The position numbers were made by a program, and so were the translations under genes. Under the pieces are notes generated by a model. It was not told where the DNA came from and did not search any database. It saw only the letters and a list, made by a program, of their open reading frames with translations. Below, piece after piece: positions 9,471 through 18,953 of a DNA stretch of 64,000 nucleotides. Position 1 is the first letter of the stretch. Each line of letters opens with the position of its first letter. Source of the DNA: Neokomagataea thailandica NBRC 106555 (GTDB taxonomy: Bacteria > Pseudomonadota > Alphaproteobacteria > Acetobacterales > Acetobacteraceae); contig NZ_BCZB01000008.1 of the NCBI RefSeq assembly GCF_001598495.1, positions 1 to 64,000 on the forward strand, written 5' to 3'.

Positions 9471-11320
9471 TGGCTCTTTCATTGCGTTCAAAGGGTTTGG
9501 AGAGCCGCCGTAAGGCTCTGTTCTCTTCAGCGTTAGCCGTGGCATGTGCTGTCGCGCCATTTTCGTCGGTTTGGGCAGCCGGGGCGGCGTCTGTGGCTGC
9601 TACGTCTGCGGACCCCTTGGCGTTTGGTCCGGACCAAAAAGAAGCGGCGAAGCTCGTTGCAGCAAAGCATGGCATGGTGGTGTCCGCGCAGCATTTGGCA
9701 TCAGAAGCGGGCGCTAAGGTGCTGGCTCAGGGTGGTAATGCTGTTGATGCGGCGGTGGCTGTTGGGTATGCGCTGGCTGTTGTTTATCCAGCTGCCGGGA
9801 ATATCGGTGGTGGTGGGTTTATGACCATCCACCCAGCACATGGCAAAACGGTGTTTATTGATTTCCGTGAGCGTGCACCAGGCCAAGCGCGGGAAGATAT
9901 GTATCTGGACGCGTCAGGTAATGTGATTCCGGGGGCGTCTACCGAAGGCTGGAAAGCGGTTGCTGTTCCGGGAACGGTGGCTGGGTTAGATGAAATTCAT
10001 CGTAAATGGGGCAAATTGAGCCGTGCTAAGGTGATGGCACCGGCAATTGCTTTGGCGCGTGATGGTTTCATTTTAAACCAAGCCGATAGTGATCTTTTTG
10101 CGACGTCCTCGCGCTACTTTCAAAAAGATATTTATGCGCAAAAAATCTTTTTGCGCCCGGACGGAACAGCGTTGCAGCCCGGGGATCGGCTGGTGCAGCG
10201 TGATTTGGCCAAAAGTTTGAGCCTTATTGCGCAAAAGGGGCCAGATGCTTTTTATCATGGGCCGATTGCGGATGAACTGGTGCGTGCCAGCCACGAAGGT
10301 GGTGGCCTGCTAACGAAGGCTGATTTTGCGGCGTATCATACGCGGACGTTGGAGCCTGTGCGTTGTGTGTATCGCGGGTATTTGGTGGAAACGTCTCCGC
10401 CGCCGAGCGGTGGCGGTGTCGCGTTGTGTGAAATCCTGAACATTTTGTCGGGCTATGACATGACGCAGTTGGGTCTGCATACGGCTCCTGCGGTGCAGCG
10501 CGAAGTTGAAGCTATGCGCCATGCCTATTCGGACCGTCGGGACCTTGGAGATCCAGCATTTGTGCAAAACCCAATCGCGCATTTGACGGATCCGGCTTAT
10601 GCGGCGGCTATTCGTGCGGCAACACCGACAGATCATGCTGTACCATCTGAAGATCTGCGCTCTAGCGAAGCGAAGCCAGTAGCTCCGCAGCCTATACCTG
10701 CACCAGAGCATGAAAAGCACGAAACAACGCAGTTTTCTGTGATGGATCGTGAGGGAACGGCCATTTCGGCAACCTATACGCTGAATGGTTGGTTTGGCGC
10801 AGGTGTGATGGGTGGTCATACGGGTATTTGGATGAATGATGAGATGGATGATTTCTCATCAAAGCCGGGTGCCCCCAATATGTTTGGCATTGTCGGTTCC
10901 AAAGCGAATGCGATTGCGCCGGGTAAAACGCCACTTTCCTCAATGTCTCCAACAATTTTGTCAAAGGACGGCAAGGTTGTCATGGTGATTGGGAGCCCGG
11001 GTGGTTCACGCATCCCGACGATTACGCTTTCCGCGATTTTGGGCGTTGTGGATTATGGATTGAATATCCGTGATGCGATTGATCTACCGCGCATTCATGA
11101 GCAGTGGGAGCCGAGTGCCGTTGAAATCGAAAATGGTGCGTTGAGTGCAGATGTGCAGAAAACCCTTCAGGCGGAAGGTTATGTTCTGTCGCCGCATCGT
11201 GTTTGGGGTGTGGCAGAAGGTATTCTGGCTGGGCATCCAACATTGAGTGCGCCGGTAACGGGGCTGCTCTATGGTGCGGCTGATCCGCGTCACGGTGGTG
11301 GTGAAGCTGCAGGGCAATAA
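9467..11320 (+). CDS. ggt: Gamma-glutamyltransferase (glutathione hydrolase)
   Basis: A 617-residue periplasmic Ntn-hydrolase. After a signal peptide (A-L-A-V-A-C-A-V-A-P-F-S-S-V-W-A) comes the large subunit, then the autoprocessing site in H-E-T-T-Q-F-S-V, where the second Thr becomes the N-terminal nucleophile of the small subunit. The P-G-G-S-R-I-P-T motif near the C-terminus forms the oxyanion region. It hydrolyses glutathione and gamma-glutamyl compounds. A Pro/Ala-rich linker (V-A-P-Q-P-I-P-A-P-E-H-E) lies just before the processing site. Start codons ATG 9467 and 9470 are both in frame; 9467 makes the ATGA overlap with map. Confidence 0.95.
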   Translation: MMALSLRSKGLESRRKALFSSALAVACAVAPFSSVWAAGAASVAATSADPLAFGPDQKEAAKLVAAKHGMVVSAQHLASEAGAKVLAQGGNAVDAAVAVGYALAVVYPAAGNIGGGGFMTIHPAHGKTVFIDFRERAPGQAREDMYLDASGNVIPGASTEGWKAVAVPGTVAGLDEIHRKWGKLSRAKVMAPAIALARDGFILNQADSDLFATSSRYFQKDIYAQKIFLRPDGTALQPGDRLVQRDLAKSLSLIAQKGPDAFYHGPIADELVRASHEGGGLLTKADFAAYHTRTLEPVRCVYRGYLVETSPPPSGGGVALCEILNILSGYDMTQLGLHTAPAVQREVEAMRHAYSDRRDLGDPAFVQNPIAHLTDPAYAAAIRAATPTDHAVPSEDLRSSEAKPVAPQPIPAPEHEKHETTQFSVMDREGTAISATYTLNGWFGAGVMGGHTGIWMNDEMDDFSSKPGAPNMFGIVGSKANAIAPGKTPLSSMSPTILSKDGKVVMVIGSPGGSRIPTITLSAILGVVDYGLNIRDAIDLPRIHEQWEPSAVEIENGALSADVQKTLQAEGYVLSPHRVWGVAEGILAGHPTLSAPVTGLLYGAADPRHGGGEAAGQ

Positions 11321-11344
11321 GCATTCTGTAAAAATGATGTGGAA

Positions 11345-11366
11345 TAGGGGGTTGCCAGACCCCCTA
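11345..11366 (+). terminator. GC hairpin after ggt
   Basis: AGGGGG-TTGCCAG-ACCCCCT forms a short strong hairpin 25 bases after the ggt stop. There is no long T-run after it, so it may be a weak terminator or the border of the SRP RNA transcript. Confidence 0.4.
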
Positions 11367-11385
11367 CTTCATGTGTTAGACGGGC

Positions 11386-11488
11386 GGCGGAAGGTCGGCG
11401 CTGGACGGATGTGTCGCGAACTCGGTCAGGTCCGGAAGGAAGCAGCCGTAGTGAATTTCAGACGGGTCAGATGTTCGGCCTTCCACCC
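11386..11488 (+). ncRNA. ffs: Signal recognition particle RNA, small bacterial type (4.5S)
   Basis: Bases 11424-11447 contain the SRP apical core (GGTCAGG then TCCGGAAGGAAGCAGCC), which carries the conserved Ffh-binding loop and GGAA tetraloop. Flanking arms GGAAGGTCGG (11389-11398) and TCGGCCTTCC (11475-11484) pair to close the hairpin, giving an RNA of about 100 nt. It works with Ffh to target membrane and secretory proteins co-translationally. The exact ends are estimated from the pairing. It sits between ggt and dnaX; ffs next to dnaX is common in bacteria. Confidence 0.92.
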
Positions 11489-11572
11489 CTCCCCAAAAAT
11501 GATGTTATTGCAAAATACAGAGCTGTTTCGGGCTTTCAGGGGTGGCGTGTGCGATGACCGCTACGGTTGTTC

Positions 11573-13672
11573 ATGACAGAGATTGAAAACGATATTCCGT
11601 TACCGCCAGAGAGTGGTGGTGGGTTCTTTGGCGATGCACCCGTACAAAGTCCTGCGCCGTCTTTAGAGTCTGATGATTTGGCGGAACCTGAAAAAGTACT
11701 TCCCCCAAAAGATGATGTGTACCGGGTACTGGCTCGGAAATATCGGCCTCGTTCATTTGAAGATTTGATTGGGCAGGATACGCTGGTGCGTATTTTGCGG
11801 CGTGCATTCTCGCTTCAGCGCGTTGCCCATGCCTTTATGCTGACGGGTGTGCGTGGCGTTGGTAAAACGACGACGGCGCGGATTATCGCGCGTGCGCTGA
11901 ATTGTGTTGGGGTTGATGGAAAAGGCGGGCCGACGGCGGATCCGTGCGGTGTGTGCCCAAATTGTACGGCGATTTTGGCAGATCGTCACCCTGACGTGTT
12001 GGAGATGGATGCGGCGTCACGCACGGGCGTAGATGACGTGCGTGAGATTATTGAAGCGACGCGTTTCCGCCCGATGCAAGGGCGCATGAAAGTCTTCATC
12101 ATTGATGAAGTGCATATGCTGTCCCGCAATGCTTTTAATGCCTTGTTGAAAACGCTGGAAGAACCGCCTGCTCAGGTGACGTTCATTTTTGCCACGACGG
12201 AACTGCGTAAAGTGCCGGTTACGGTGCTGTCACGCTGTCAGCGTTTTGATTTGCGGCGTGTGCCGCAAGTACAGTTGCAGGAGCATTTTGATCGTATCGC
12301 CCGTAAAGAGGGTGCGGTGCTTTCAACGGATGCGTTGGCGTTAATTGCGCGTGCGGCAGATGGTTCTGTGCGTGATGGCTTGTCTTTGCTGGATCAGGCG
12401 ATTGCGCAGGGCGCGGCTGATTCGCAATCTGTGTCTGACATGCTGGGCTTGGCAGATCGTGGGTTGGTATTTGATTTGCTCGAAGCTTTGATGGCAGGCC
12501 GCGTTGCGGATGCTTTGGCTTTGACGGATCAAGCTTATGCGCGTGGGGCTGATTTAGGTGTTTTGCTGACGGATGTACTGGATTTGGTGCATTTGGTGTC
12601 ACGCTTGAAAGCTGTGCCCGCCTTGCGTGAAACGCGTGAGTTGCCTGAGGCGGAGAGGGTGCGTGGTGGTGCACTGGCGGACCGTTTATCCGTCTCCGTT
12701 TTGGGGCGTACGTGGCAGATGCTCTTGAAGGGCATTGGAGAGGTTGAGCAAGCGCCGGATCGCCGTCAAGCTGCTGAGATGATCCTTATTCGCTTGTGCC
12801 ATGCGGCGCTTTTACCAACGCCAGATCGGTTGATCCGGCAATTAACGGAGTCTGCTCCTGAGGGTGGTGGCTCTGGACGTGTAGGGAGTGGAGGTTCAGC
12901 CGGGGGGGCGTCGTCTCATGGTGCGCCGGGAGGCCCTTCGGCTTCCACTCAGCGCGTGGATGCTCCTTCGCAAGGGTATGATCAGGGGCCTAGAGCGCAG
13001 TCATCGTCTTCAACAGGCGCGCCGCTGAAGTTGGTGGCAAATGGCGGGCAGGTTATTGATCCGCATTATGCTGGGCAGCGCGTGCCGGAGCCTGCTCCGA
13101 CGCAGCGGCCTGTGGCGGTTGAAGCCTCGGCCAGTGAGGCTGTGCCGTCTGAGCCTTCGCAGGCGTCTCACAGTGATGCGGCATCTGAAGATGCAGCGCC
13201 TTTGCCGCCGAGAACGTGGCGTGAGATGGTGGCTTTGGCGCGTGGACGTGAACCGTTATTGCATGGCATGTTGCGTAATGCGGTGCATGTAGTGCGTTTT
13301 GCGCCGCCGGTGGTGGAGATACGCTCTGACGACCCTAAAGCGCGCGTGGAGCGGAGTTTACAGGCTTTATTGGATCATCTTTTTCCAAAAGCGTGGCGTG
13401 TGTCTACGTCAACGGAAGAAGGGGAGCCTACTCTGGATGAGCAAGGGGCAGAGATTGTTGCTCTGAACCAAGCTGAGGTTGAATCCCATCCGCTTGTCCA
13501 AGCGATTTTGATGGCTTTTCCCGGTGCTAAAATTGGGGAAGTGCAGGATCATGGCTTGGATGATTATGGATTGCCGCCAGAAGAGGTGACGTCTTTGGTG
13601 GATAATGAACCACCGGATCTGGAATTTGCGCCATTGGATGCAGATCTTTTGGATGAAGACGATATCTACTGA
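11573..13672 (+). CDS. dnaX: DNA polymerase III gamma/tau clamp-loader subunit
   Basis: A 699-residue replication protein. Near the N-terminus are [12 protein letters not shown], Walker [13 protein letters not shown], the four-Cys zinc module (C-G-V-C-P-N-C with an earlier Cys), Walker [10 protein letters not shown] and sensor T-T-E-L-R-K-V-P. Residues about 425-545 are a low-complexity Ser/Gly/Pro/Ala linker, then a tau-like C-terminal domain. No A-AAA-AAG slippery run is visible in the middle, so a frameshifted gamma product as in E. coli is not indicated. ATG at 11573 is preferred over the TTG at 11567; ribosome binding site is weak. Followed by ybaB and recR. Confidence 0.96.
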   Translation: MTEIENDIPLPPESGGGFFGDAPVQSPAPSLESDDLAEPEKVLPPKDDVYRVLARKYRPRSFEDLIGQDTLVRILRRAFSLQRVAHAFMLTGVRGVGKTTTARIIARALNCVGVDGKGGPTADPCGVCPNCTAILADRHPDVLEMDAASRTGVDDVREIIEATRFRPMQGRMKVFIIDEVHMLSRNAFNALLKTLEEPPAQVTFIFATTELRKVPVTVLSRCQRFDLRRVPQVQLQEHFDRIARKEGAVLSTDALALIARAADGSVRDGLSLLDQAIAQGAADSQSVSDMLGLADRGLVFDLLEALMAGRVADALALTDQAYARGADLGVLLTDVLDLVHLVSRLKAVPALRETRELPEAERVRGGALADRLSVSVLGRTWQMLLKGIGEVEQAPDRRQAAEMILIRLCHAALLPTPDRLIRQLTESAPEGGGSGRVGSGGSAGGASSHGAPGGPSASTQRVDAPSQGYDQGPRAQSSSSTGAPLKLVANGGQVIDPHYAGQRVPEPAPTQRPVAVEASASEAVPSEPSQASHSDAASEDAAPLPPRTWREMVALARGREPLLHGMLRNAVHVVRFAPPVVEIRSDDPKARVERSLQALLDHLFPKAWRVSTSTEEGEPTLDEQGAEIVALNQAEVESHPLVQAILMAFPGAKIGEVQDHGLDDYGLPPEEVTSLVDNEPPDLEFAPLDADLLDEDDIY

Positions 13673-13692
13673 GTAATACAGGAGCAAACGCT

Positions 13693-14016
13693 ATGAAGAA
13701 TCTTGCTGGATTGATGAAGCAAGCAAGCCAAATGCAGTCTCGGATGCAGGACGCGCAGAAGGAACTGGCGAATCTGGTTGTTGATGGCAGTGCTGGTGCT
13801 GGTTTGGTGACGGTGCAACTGACCGGTAAGGGTGAAATGCGTAACTTGCGCATTGATCCAAAGCTTGCAGAGCCAAGCGACATGGAAACGCTGCAGGATC
13901 TGATTGTCGCGGCTTATGCAGATGCGAAGGCGAAGGCTGAAGCAGCAAGCTCCGAAGCGATGCGTGGCGTTACGGGCGGGATTGATCTGCCGCCGGGCTT
14001 GAACCTGCCGTTCTAA
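13693..14016 (+). CDS. YbaB/EbfC family nucleoid-associated protein
   Basis: A 107-residue protein with a long N-terminal helix ([18 protein letters not shown]) and the core [12 protein letters not shown]. It is a dimeric DNA-binding protein of the family typically found between dnaX and recR, as here. It starts 20 bases after dnaX with a clear AGGAG. A role in nucleoid organisation or DNA repair together with RecR is the usual proposal. Confidence 0.94.
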   Translation: MKNLAGLMKQASQMQSRMQDAQKELANLVVDGSAGAGLVTVQLTGKGEMRNLRIDPKLAEPSDMETLQDLIVAAYADAKAKAEAASSEAMRGVTGGIDLPPGLNLPF

Positions 14017-14051
14017 TGCGGATGTAAGGGGCTGTATCCGGTGAACGCACT

Positions 14052-14651
14052 GTGAACGGTACGACAGAAATCGAGCAATTGATTACAATGTTCGCGCGTT
14101 TGCCGGGGCTTGGGCCGCGGTCGGCGCGTCGTGCTGTGTTGAATCTTTTGCGGCAGCCAGAGGCGCGGATGTTGCCTTTGGCGCGGCAGATTGAGCGCAC
14201 GGCGCAAAGTGTGCGGACATGTACGCAATGCGGAAATCTGGATACGGTTGACCCTTGCCATTTATGCACGGACCCATTGCGTGATGGGTCCGTGGTGTGT
14301 GTGGTTGAGACGGTGGGCGATCTTTGGGCGCTGGAGCGCGCCACGGTGCATCGTGGGGTCTATCAGGTTTTGGGAGGGACGCTGTCTGCATTGGCAGGGT
14401 TCGGGCCGGATGATTTGAATGTACAGCCGTTAATGCGCCGTATAGAGGCGGGTGGTGTGTCAGAGGTCATTTTGGCGCTTGGCGCTACGGTAGAAGGCGC
14501 GACGACTGCGCATTGGTTGCAGGAAAAACTGTCCGTTTATGGTGTGTCTGTCAGTCGTGTCGGGCATGGTGTCCCGATGGGGGGAGCGCTGGACGGATTG
14601 GATGATGGTACATTAGCAGCCGCTCTTATGGCGCGTAGGTCTTTAGGGTGA
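14052..14651 (+). CDS. recR: Recombination mediator protein RecR
   Basis: A 199-residue protein of the RecFOR pathway, which loads RecA at gaps. It has the N-terminal helix-hairpin-helix (L-P-G-L-G-P-R-S-A-R-R), the four-Cys zinc finger (C-T-Q-C, later C-H-L-C) and a Toprim domain (V-V-E-T-V-G-D). It ends with the G-V-P-M-G-G-A-L-D region. The start is GTG at 14052 and lacks a good Shine-Dalgarno. Third gene of the dnaX-ybaB-recR operon; its stop overlaps the next gene (TGATG at 14649-14653). Confidence 0.95.
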   Translation: MNGTTEIEQLITMFARLPGLGPRSARRAVLNLLRQPEARMLPLARQIERTAQSVRTCTQCGNLDTVDPCHLCTDPLRDGSVVCVVETVGDLWALERATVHRGVYQVLGGTLSALAGFGPDDLNVQPLMRRIEAGGVSEVILALGATVEGATTAHWLQEKLSVYGVSVSRVGHGVPMGGALDGLDDGTLAAALMARRSLG

Positions 14652-15415
14652 TGTTGGGGGCTGGGGCGATGTTGCCAATCTCGGCAAAAATGCCACGCGT
14701 GGCGCTTGTGACGGGGGGCGCGCGGCGTATTGGGCGTGCGTTGGTTGAGATGTTGGCCCAAGAGGGCTTTTCCGTTGCAATTCATTGCCGAGAAAGCGTG
14801 CAAGAGGCTGAGACGCTGCTGGCCCAGATTGGTGGCCGTGGCTGCGTTGTGCAGGCAGATTTGGCCTGTGAGGCAGATGTCAGTGGCTTGGTGGCGAAGG
14901 TGCACGATACGCTGGGGCCTATTGGGGTATTGGTCAATAATGCCTCAGTCTTTACGCGCGATGAGGTTGGCGATGTGACGCGCGAGAGTTGGGATCGTCA
15001 CCTTGAGCCGAATTTACGGGCACCGTTCGTATTGGCGCAGGATGTCGCATCATTTTTACCGGATGATGCGGAAGGAATGGTGCTGAATCTTCTGGATCAG
15101 CGCGTGTGGAATCTGACGCCGCATTTTGTGACATATACTCTGTCTAAGTCAGGGCTATGGACGTTGACGCAGAGTTTAGCGCTCGCATTGGCACCACGTT
15201 TGCGGGTGAATGCTATTGGCCCGGGGCCTGTTTTGCCTGCCGTAGGGCAGTCTGATGAGCATTTTCAGGCGATGTGTGACCGTACCCCGTTAGGGCGGGG
15301 TTCCTCGCCTGACGAGATAGCTGCGGCGGCGCAGATGCTGCTCGCTTTGCCGTCAGTGACGGGGCAGATGCTAGCGCTGGATGGTGGTCAGCACTTAAAC
15401 TGGTCTCCGCGGTAA
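14651..15415 (+). CDS. Short-chain dehydrogenase/reductase, pteridine-reductase (FolM) like
   Basis: A 254-residue SDR enzyme: NADPH-binding T-G-G-A-R-R-I-G-R, N-N-A-S-V-F, and a Y-T-L-S-K catalytic Tyr-Lys pair. The Arg in the glycine-rich loop (A-R-R-I-G) is like that of pteridine reductases and dihydromonapterin reductase FolM, as is G-P-G-P-V-L-P. The likely role is reduction of a pterin or dihydrofolate-like substrate; other SDR substrates cannot be excluded. It is coupled to recR by a TGATG overlap (ATG 14651; GTG 14648 is an alternative). Confidence 0.75.
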   Translation: MLGAGAMLPISAKMPRVALVTGGARRIGRALVEMLAQEGFSVAIHCRESVQEAETLLAQIGGRGCVVQADLACEADVSGLVAKVHDTLGPIGVLVNNASVFTRDEVGDVTRESWDRHLEPNLRAPFVLAQDVASFLPDDAEGMVLNLLDQRVWNLTPHFVTYTLSKSGLWTLTQSLALALAPRLRVNAIGPGPVLPAVGQSDEHFQAMCDRTPLGRGSSPDEIAAAAQMLLALPSVTGQMLALDGGQHLNWSPR

Positions 15416-15426
15416 CGTATTGCGTT

Positions 15427-15945
15427 ATGCTGAGCTCTGTTCTCTTGCGTGAGGTGGTTGCCGGTGACTGTGATGCGCTGGTGGCTGCGAATTGCGCGAA
15501 TAAGCCGTTTCATGCCCCATGGGCGACGCCATTTTGTGACGAAGCAGGTTTTCGGCAATGGTTTGCTGTGTGTTCTTCTGATGGTGCAGCGGGTTACGTG
15601 GCGCTGGAGCGGCAGACGGGTCAGGTTATTGGCGTTTTGACGTTAAGCCAGATTGTGTACGGCAATTTCTGTAATGCTTATTTGGGGTATTATGGGATGA
15701 AGGCCGCGTGCGGTCGGGGCCTTATGACGGAAGCGGTGCGGCTGGTCTTGGTGCGTGCATTCGGGGATTTGGGCTTGCATCGGATTGAAGCCAATGTGCA
15801 GCCTGATAATCAGCGTTCGATTGCGCTTCTTCATCGCTTAGGGTTTCAAAAAGAAGGCTTTTCGCCACATTATTTGCGGATTTCTGGTGTGTGGCGGGAT
15901 CATGAACGTTGGGCGATCCGGCGTGAAATGTTTAGCGGTAGTTAA
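15427..15945 (+). CDS. GNAT N-acetyltransferase, RimJ/RimL type
   Basis: A 172-residue acetyl-CoA-dependent N-acetyltransferase. The acyl-CoA loop is in A-A-C-G-R-G-L-M-T-E-A, followed by L-G-L-H-R-I-E-A-N-V-Q-P-D-N-Q-R-S, the usual RimJ/RimL pattern, and L-L-H-R-L-G-F-Q-K-E-G. Such enzymes acetylate N-termini of ribosomal proteins or small amines; the substrate here is unknown. Starts 12 bases after the SDR gene, probably the last gene of the dnaX operon. Its last 14 bases overlap the convergent lipoprotein gene. Confidence 0.85.
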   Translation: MLSSVLLREVVAGDCDALVAANCANKPFHAPWATPFCDEAGFRQWFAVCSSDGAAGYVALERQTGQVIGVLTLSQIVYGNFCNAYLGYYGMKAACGRGLMTEAVRLVLVRAFGDLGLHRIEANVQPDNQRSIALLHRLGFQKEGFSPHYLRISGVWRDHERWAIRREMFSGS

Positions 15946-16483
15946 TGGCAGCGCTGGGAAAATAGTCTTCGATGACGAGCGAGATCGGTGCATGATCGCT
16001 GGCGCGACGCAGAACGGCGCGATTTTCGAGCAGATAGACTGATGCTTCTGGCATGGCCGTGCTGCTGATGGTGGTGCGTGAGAAATGAGTGTCTTGAACG
16101 GCGCGACCAAATGGGGTGGTGCTGTGCTCAAGGCGGGTATTCATCTCCGCAGTAAGGCGTTCTGGAACGTACCAATTCCATGCATCAGACACGGGAACGT
16201 CGCCGCAGAGGAGTTGAACGTGGCGCAGCTTAAGTGCGGTGGATGATGTCAGTTCTAAGCGTTGGATGATATCGGCTGCGGGGGCAGGTGGCGTACCAAT
16301 TGTGACGCTGTGAACGTGAATGGGGGAGGGGCAGAAGCTCTGGAGTGTTGCTGTGGCGCTAGGGCGGCTGGCAAGGCGCTCTTGGAGGTTCTGGGTATCA
16401 GTGTGCCGTGAAGGAGCGGCGCATCCGCTCAGCAGTGCAAGCGTTAAGCCTGCACATGCCGAGGGAAGAACGTAACGGAGCAA
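15932..16483 (-). CDS. Hypothetical outer-membrane lipoprotein, probable TTG start
   Basis: A 183-residue protein that I do not recognise. Its frame runs upstream to 16687, but that part lies inside the FYDLN gene in another frame and is low-complexity (Met/Thr runs), so it is not real coding. The first sensible start is TTG at 16483, giving M-L-R-Y-V-L-P-S-A-C-A-G-L-T-L-A-L-L-S-G-C, a lipoprotein signal with lipobox L-S-G-C. There is no Asp at +2, so outer-membrane sorting is likely. The mature part has two more Cys and no repeats. It starts 13 bases after the FYDLN gene, so the two are probably cotranscribed. Confidence 0.65.
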   Translation of the reverse strand: MLRYVLPSACAGLTLALLSGCAAPSRHTDTQNLQERLASRPSATATLQSFCPSPIHVHSVTIGTPPAPAADIIQRLELTSSTALKLRHVQLLCGDVPVSDAWNWYVPERLTAEMNTRLEHSTTPFGRAVQDTHFSRTTISSTAMPEASVYLLENRAVLRRASDHAPISLVIEDYFPSAAINYR

Positions 16484-16496
16484 AGGAGAACTGCTC

Positions 16497-16826
16497 TTAG
16501 TTATCGTCGCGGTCGTCTTTGTCTGTTGGGACTTCGATGTCGTTTGACAGATCATCGTCATCATCAAGATCATCATCGCTTTCGATAACATCATCGGCAT
16601 CATCATCTGTGTCCAGATCGACATCGACGTCGTTTTCGTGCTCGCTTGGAGCCGCGTTGGGATCTTTTTCTTCAGGGAGCGGCTCATCGTTTTGTTTCAA
16701 ACGACCGATATCGCTCGGTTGGGTACCACCGCATTTGGGGCAAATCGCGGGGACGCGGTTCAAGTCATAAAAGCGGACACCACAATCAACGCATGTCCGT
16801 TTCAGACCGAGTTCGGGTTTTGCCAT
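16497..16826 (-). CDS. FYDLN acid family protein (TIGR02300 type)
   Basis: A 109-residue protein starting M-A-K-P-E-L-G-L-K-R-T-C, with two zinc-ribbon-like CxxC pairs (C-V-D-C and C-P-K-C) around the F-Y-D-L-N signature. From about residue 45 it is extremely acidic, with runs of Asp and Glu. The family is alphaproteobacterial and of unknown function. ATG at 16826 is chosen because it gives the family N-terminus; an ATG at 16850 is also open. The Asp/Glu-coding tail makes artificial Ser-rich and Met-rich ORFs in other frames. Confidence 0.88.
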   Translation of the reverse strand: MAKPELGLKRTCVDCGVRFYDLNRVPAICPKCGGTQPSDIGRLKQNDEPLPEEKDPNAAPSEHENDVDVDLDTDDDADDVIESDDDLDDDDDLSNDIEVPTDKDDRDDN

Positions 16827-16977
16827 GTTGCGCAAGCCTACCAATGCCACGGAATTAGAGAAGGGCGGCCATGCCAGCTTGAGCGGAGTCTGTCAATGTT
16901 TTTAGGGTTTTTTCGGTGATTCGTTTAGGGGGAATGGAGAATTTTCCTGCATAAACGGTAATTGACAGTGTCCAGTT

Positions 16978-18321
16978 ATGGGCGGCATGAACGAAACTAT
17001 GAATCAGCGACCTTTGACCGTTTCTCGTGCGTTATCAGGCTTGCAGGGTACGACCCGCGTGCCTGGCGATAAATCCATCAGCCACCGCTCACTTATGTTT
17101 GCAGCGCTTGCAACGGGGCAAACGCGTGTGAGTGGCCTCCTTGAAGGGGAGGATGTGTTGCGCACTGCGGATGCAATGCGGGCTTTGGGTGCGACGATCA
17201 CGCAGGACGGTGATGTTTGGGTTATTGATGGGCGGGGTGTCAGTGCCCTGTCAGAACCTGAAGATGTGCTTGATATGGGTAATTCGGGGACGGCGGCGCG
17301 GCTTTTATCGGGTATCTTAGCGACGCAACCTTTCTTGAGTGTGATGACGGGGGATGCCTCTCTTCGTTCACGCCCCATGCGCCGAGTGACAGTGCCGTTG
17401 AGTGAAACTGGCGCTGTGTTTGAAGCGCGTGAAGGTGGGCGCTTGCCGATGGCCATTCGTGGCACATGTGAGGCTAAGCCGTTGAGCTATCGTTTGCCTG
17501 TGGCGTCTGCTCAGGTGAAGTCTGCGGTTTTGCTCGCGGGCTTGAATGCTCAGGGTCAAACGGTTGTTGAAGAGCCCGTGGCGACGCGGGATCACACGGA
17601 AAATATGTTGCGGCACTTTGGTGTGCCGGTTGCGGTTGAGGTGATGGAGGATGGTGGGCGCCGCATCGCGCTAACCGGGCCGGCTCAATTGAGCGCGCGT
17701 GATGTTGTGGTGCCGGGTGATCCGTCTTCAGCGGCTTTCCCGATTGTTGCAGCACTGCTGGTGCCGGGCTCTGATGTCTTGATCACGGGGGTTGGCCTCA
17801 ACGTTCTGCGCACGGGGTTATTCCAAACTTTGCGTGAGATGGGGGGTGATCTTGAGGTGCTGAATGAACGCATTGAAGGTGGGGAGCCAGTGGGTGACCT
17901 GCGTGTGCGTTATTCGGCGTTGCGTGGTGTAGCTGTGCCGCCGGCACGTGCGCCTTCTATGATTGATGAATACCCCGTTCTGGCGGTTGCATGTGCGTTT
18001 GCAGAAGGGGAATCGCGTTTGCAAGGGTTGGAAGAGCTGCGCGTTAAGGAAAGTGACCGTCTTGCCGCGACGGTTGCTTTGCTGGATGTGAATGGCGCTG
18101 CGACCACGGTGGAAGGTGATGACCTGATTGTGCATGGCCTGAAAGGTGATGTGGGTGGCGGGCACGTGACGACACATATGGATCATCGCTTGGCGATGAG
18201 TGCGATTGTGTTTGGTTTGGCGGCGCATAAGCCGGTTTCCGTGGATGATACGGCGTTTATTGAAACCAGTTTCCCGGGTTTTGTAGAATTGATGAACGCT
18301 CTGGGAGCAGGAATTCGCTGA
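16978..18321 (+). CDS. aroA: 3-phosphoshikimate 1-carboxyvinyltransferase (EPSP synthase)
   Basis: A 447-residue cytoplasmic enzyme of the shikimate pathway that joins phosphoenolpyruvate to shikimate 3-phosphate. Signature segments: V-P-G-D-K-S-I-S-H-R (substrate Lys), L-D-M-G-N-S-G-T-A-A-R-L, S-R-P-M-R-R-V, and E-E-L-R-V-K-E-S-D-R near the C-terminus. The loop after G-N-S-G-T has A-A-R, typical of class II glyphosate-tolerant alphaproteobacterial enzymes rather than the E. coli form; that is inference. Starts at 16978, 16987 and 16996 are all possible, none with a strong Shine-Dalgarno. The stop overlaps the cmk ATG by one base. Confidence 0.96.
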   Translation: MGGMNETMNQRPLTVSRALSGLQGTTRVPGDKSISHRSLMFAALATGQTRVSGLLEGEDVLRTADAMRALGATITQDGDVWVIDGRGVSALSEPEDVLDMGNSGTAARLLSGILATQPFLSVMTGDASLRSRPMRRVTVPLSETGAVFEAREGGRLPMAIRGTCEAKPLSYRLPVASAQVKSAVLLAGLNAQGQTVVEEPVATRDHTENMLRHFGVPVAVEVMEDGGRRIALTGPAQLSARDVVVPGDPSSAAFPIVAALLVPGSDVLITGVGLNVLRTGLFQTLREMGGDLEVLNERIEGGEPVGDLRVRYSALRGVAVPPARAPSMIDEYPVLAVACAFAEGESRLQGLEELRVKESDRLAATVALLDVNGAATTVEGDDLIVHGLKGDVGGGHVTTHMDHRLAMSAIVFGLAAHKPVSVDDTAFIETSFPGFVELMNALGAGIR

Positions 18322-18953
18322 TGTCCGGTGGGTTTGTTATCGCGGTTGATGGGCCGGCGGCAGCTGGTAAGGGGACGTTAGCGCGGGCTCTGGCAGAGGC
18401 TTATGGATTGCCGTATTTGGATACGGGTTTGTTGTACCGTGCTGTTGCGCGGCGTGTGCTCAATGCAGGCGGAGACCCACAGAATGCTGCGGAGGACATG
18501 GCGCAACATCTGACGGCCGAAGATTTGCAGCGCAATGATCTGCGTGTTCCTGAAGTGGATCGTGCGGCGTCTATGGTTGCATCGCAACCTGCTGTGCGTG
18601 CGGCTCTTCTGGAGCGCCAGCGTGTTTTTGGGCGTACGGGTGGGGCCGTTGTCGATGGGCGTGATATCGGGACGGTCGTATTTCCGGATGCGCCTGTTAA
18701 GCTGTTTATTACGGCGTCAGCCAAGACACGTGCATTGCGTCGTTATCATCAGATGCATGCAGATATGCCACTGGAAGGTGAAGCGTTGCGCCATGCGGTG
18801 GCAGAGATTGAAAGCCGGGATCAGAGAGACTCGGAGCGTGATGTTGCCCCGTTACGGGCGGCAGATGATGCCTTCACGATTGATACGGATGATTTGACGG
18901 CGGCTGAGGTTTTTCAAAAAGCGTGTGATTACATTGCGCAGCGTCGTAAGTAA
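18321..18953 (+). CDS. cmk: Cytidylate kinase
   Basis: A 210-residue enzyme phosphorylating CMP and dCMP to diphosphates. It has the P-loop D-G-P-A-A-A-G-K-G-T-L-A, Y-L-D-T-G-L-L-Y-R substrate contact, D-G-R-D-I-G-T-V-V-F-P and the lid region R-R-Y-H-Q-M. ATG at 18321 overlaps the aroA stop (TGATG), and AGGA lies 10 bases upstream. The aroA-cmk-rpsA order is a widely conserved block. Confidence 0.96.
   Translation: MSGGFVIAVDGPAAAGKGTLARALAEAYGLPYLDTGLLYRAVARRVLNAGGDPQNAAEDMAQHLTAEDLQRNDLRVPEVDRAASMVASQPAVRAALLERQRVFGRTGGAVVDGRDIGTVVFPDAPVKLFITASAKTRALRRYHQMHADMPLEGEALRHAVAEIESRDQRDSERDVAPLRAADDAFTIDTDDLTAAEVFQKACDYIAQRRK

Noticed and set aside
11573-13672. Programmed frameshift making a short gamma subunit from dnaX
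   Set aside because: No A-AAA-AAG slippery run with a downstream stem is visible in the middle of the gene.
16519-16770. Ser-rich plus-strand frame
   Set aside because: Antisense image of the Asp/Glu-coding tail of the FYDLN gene.
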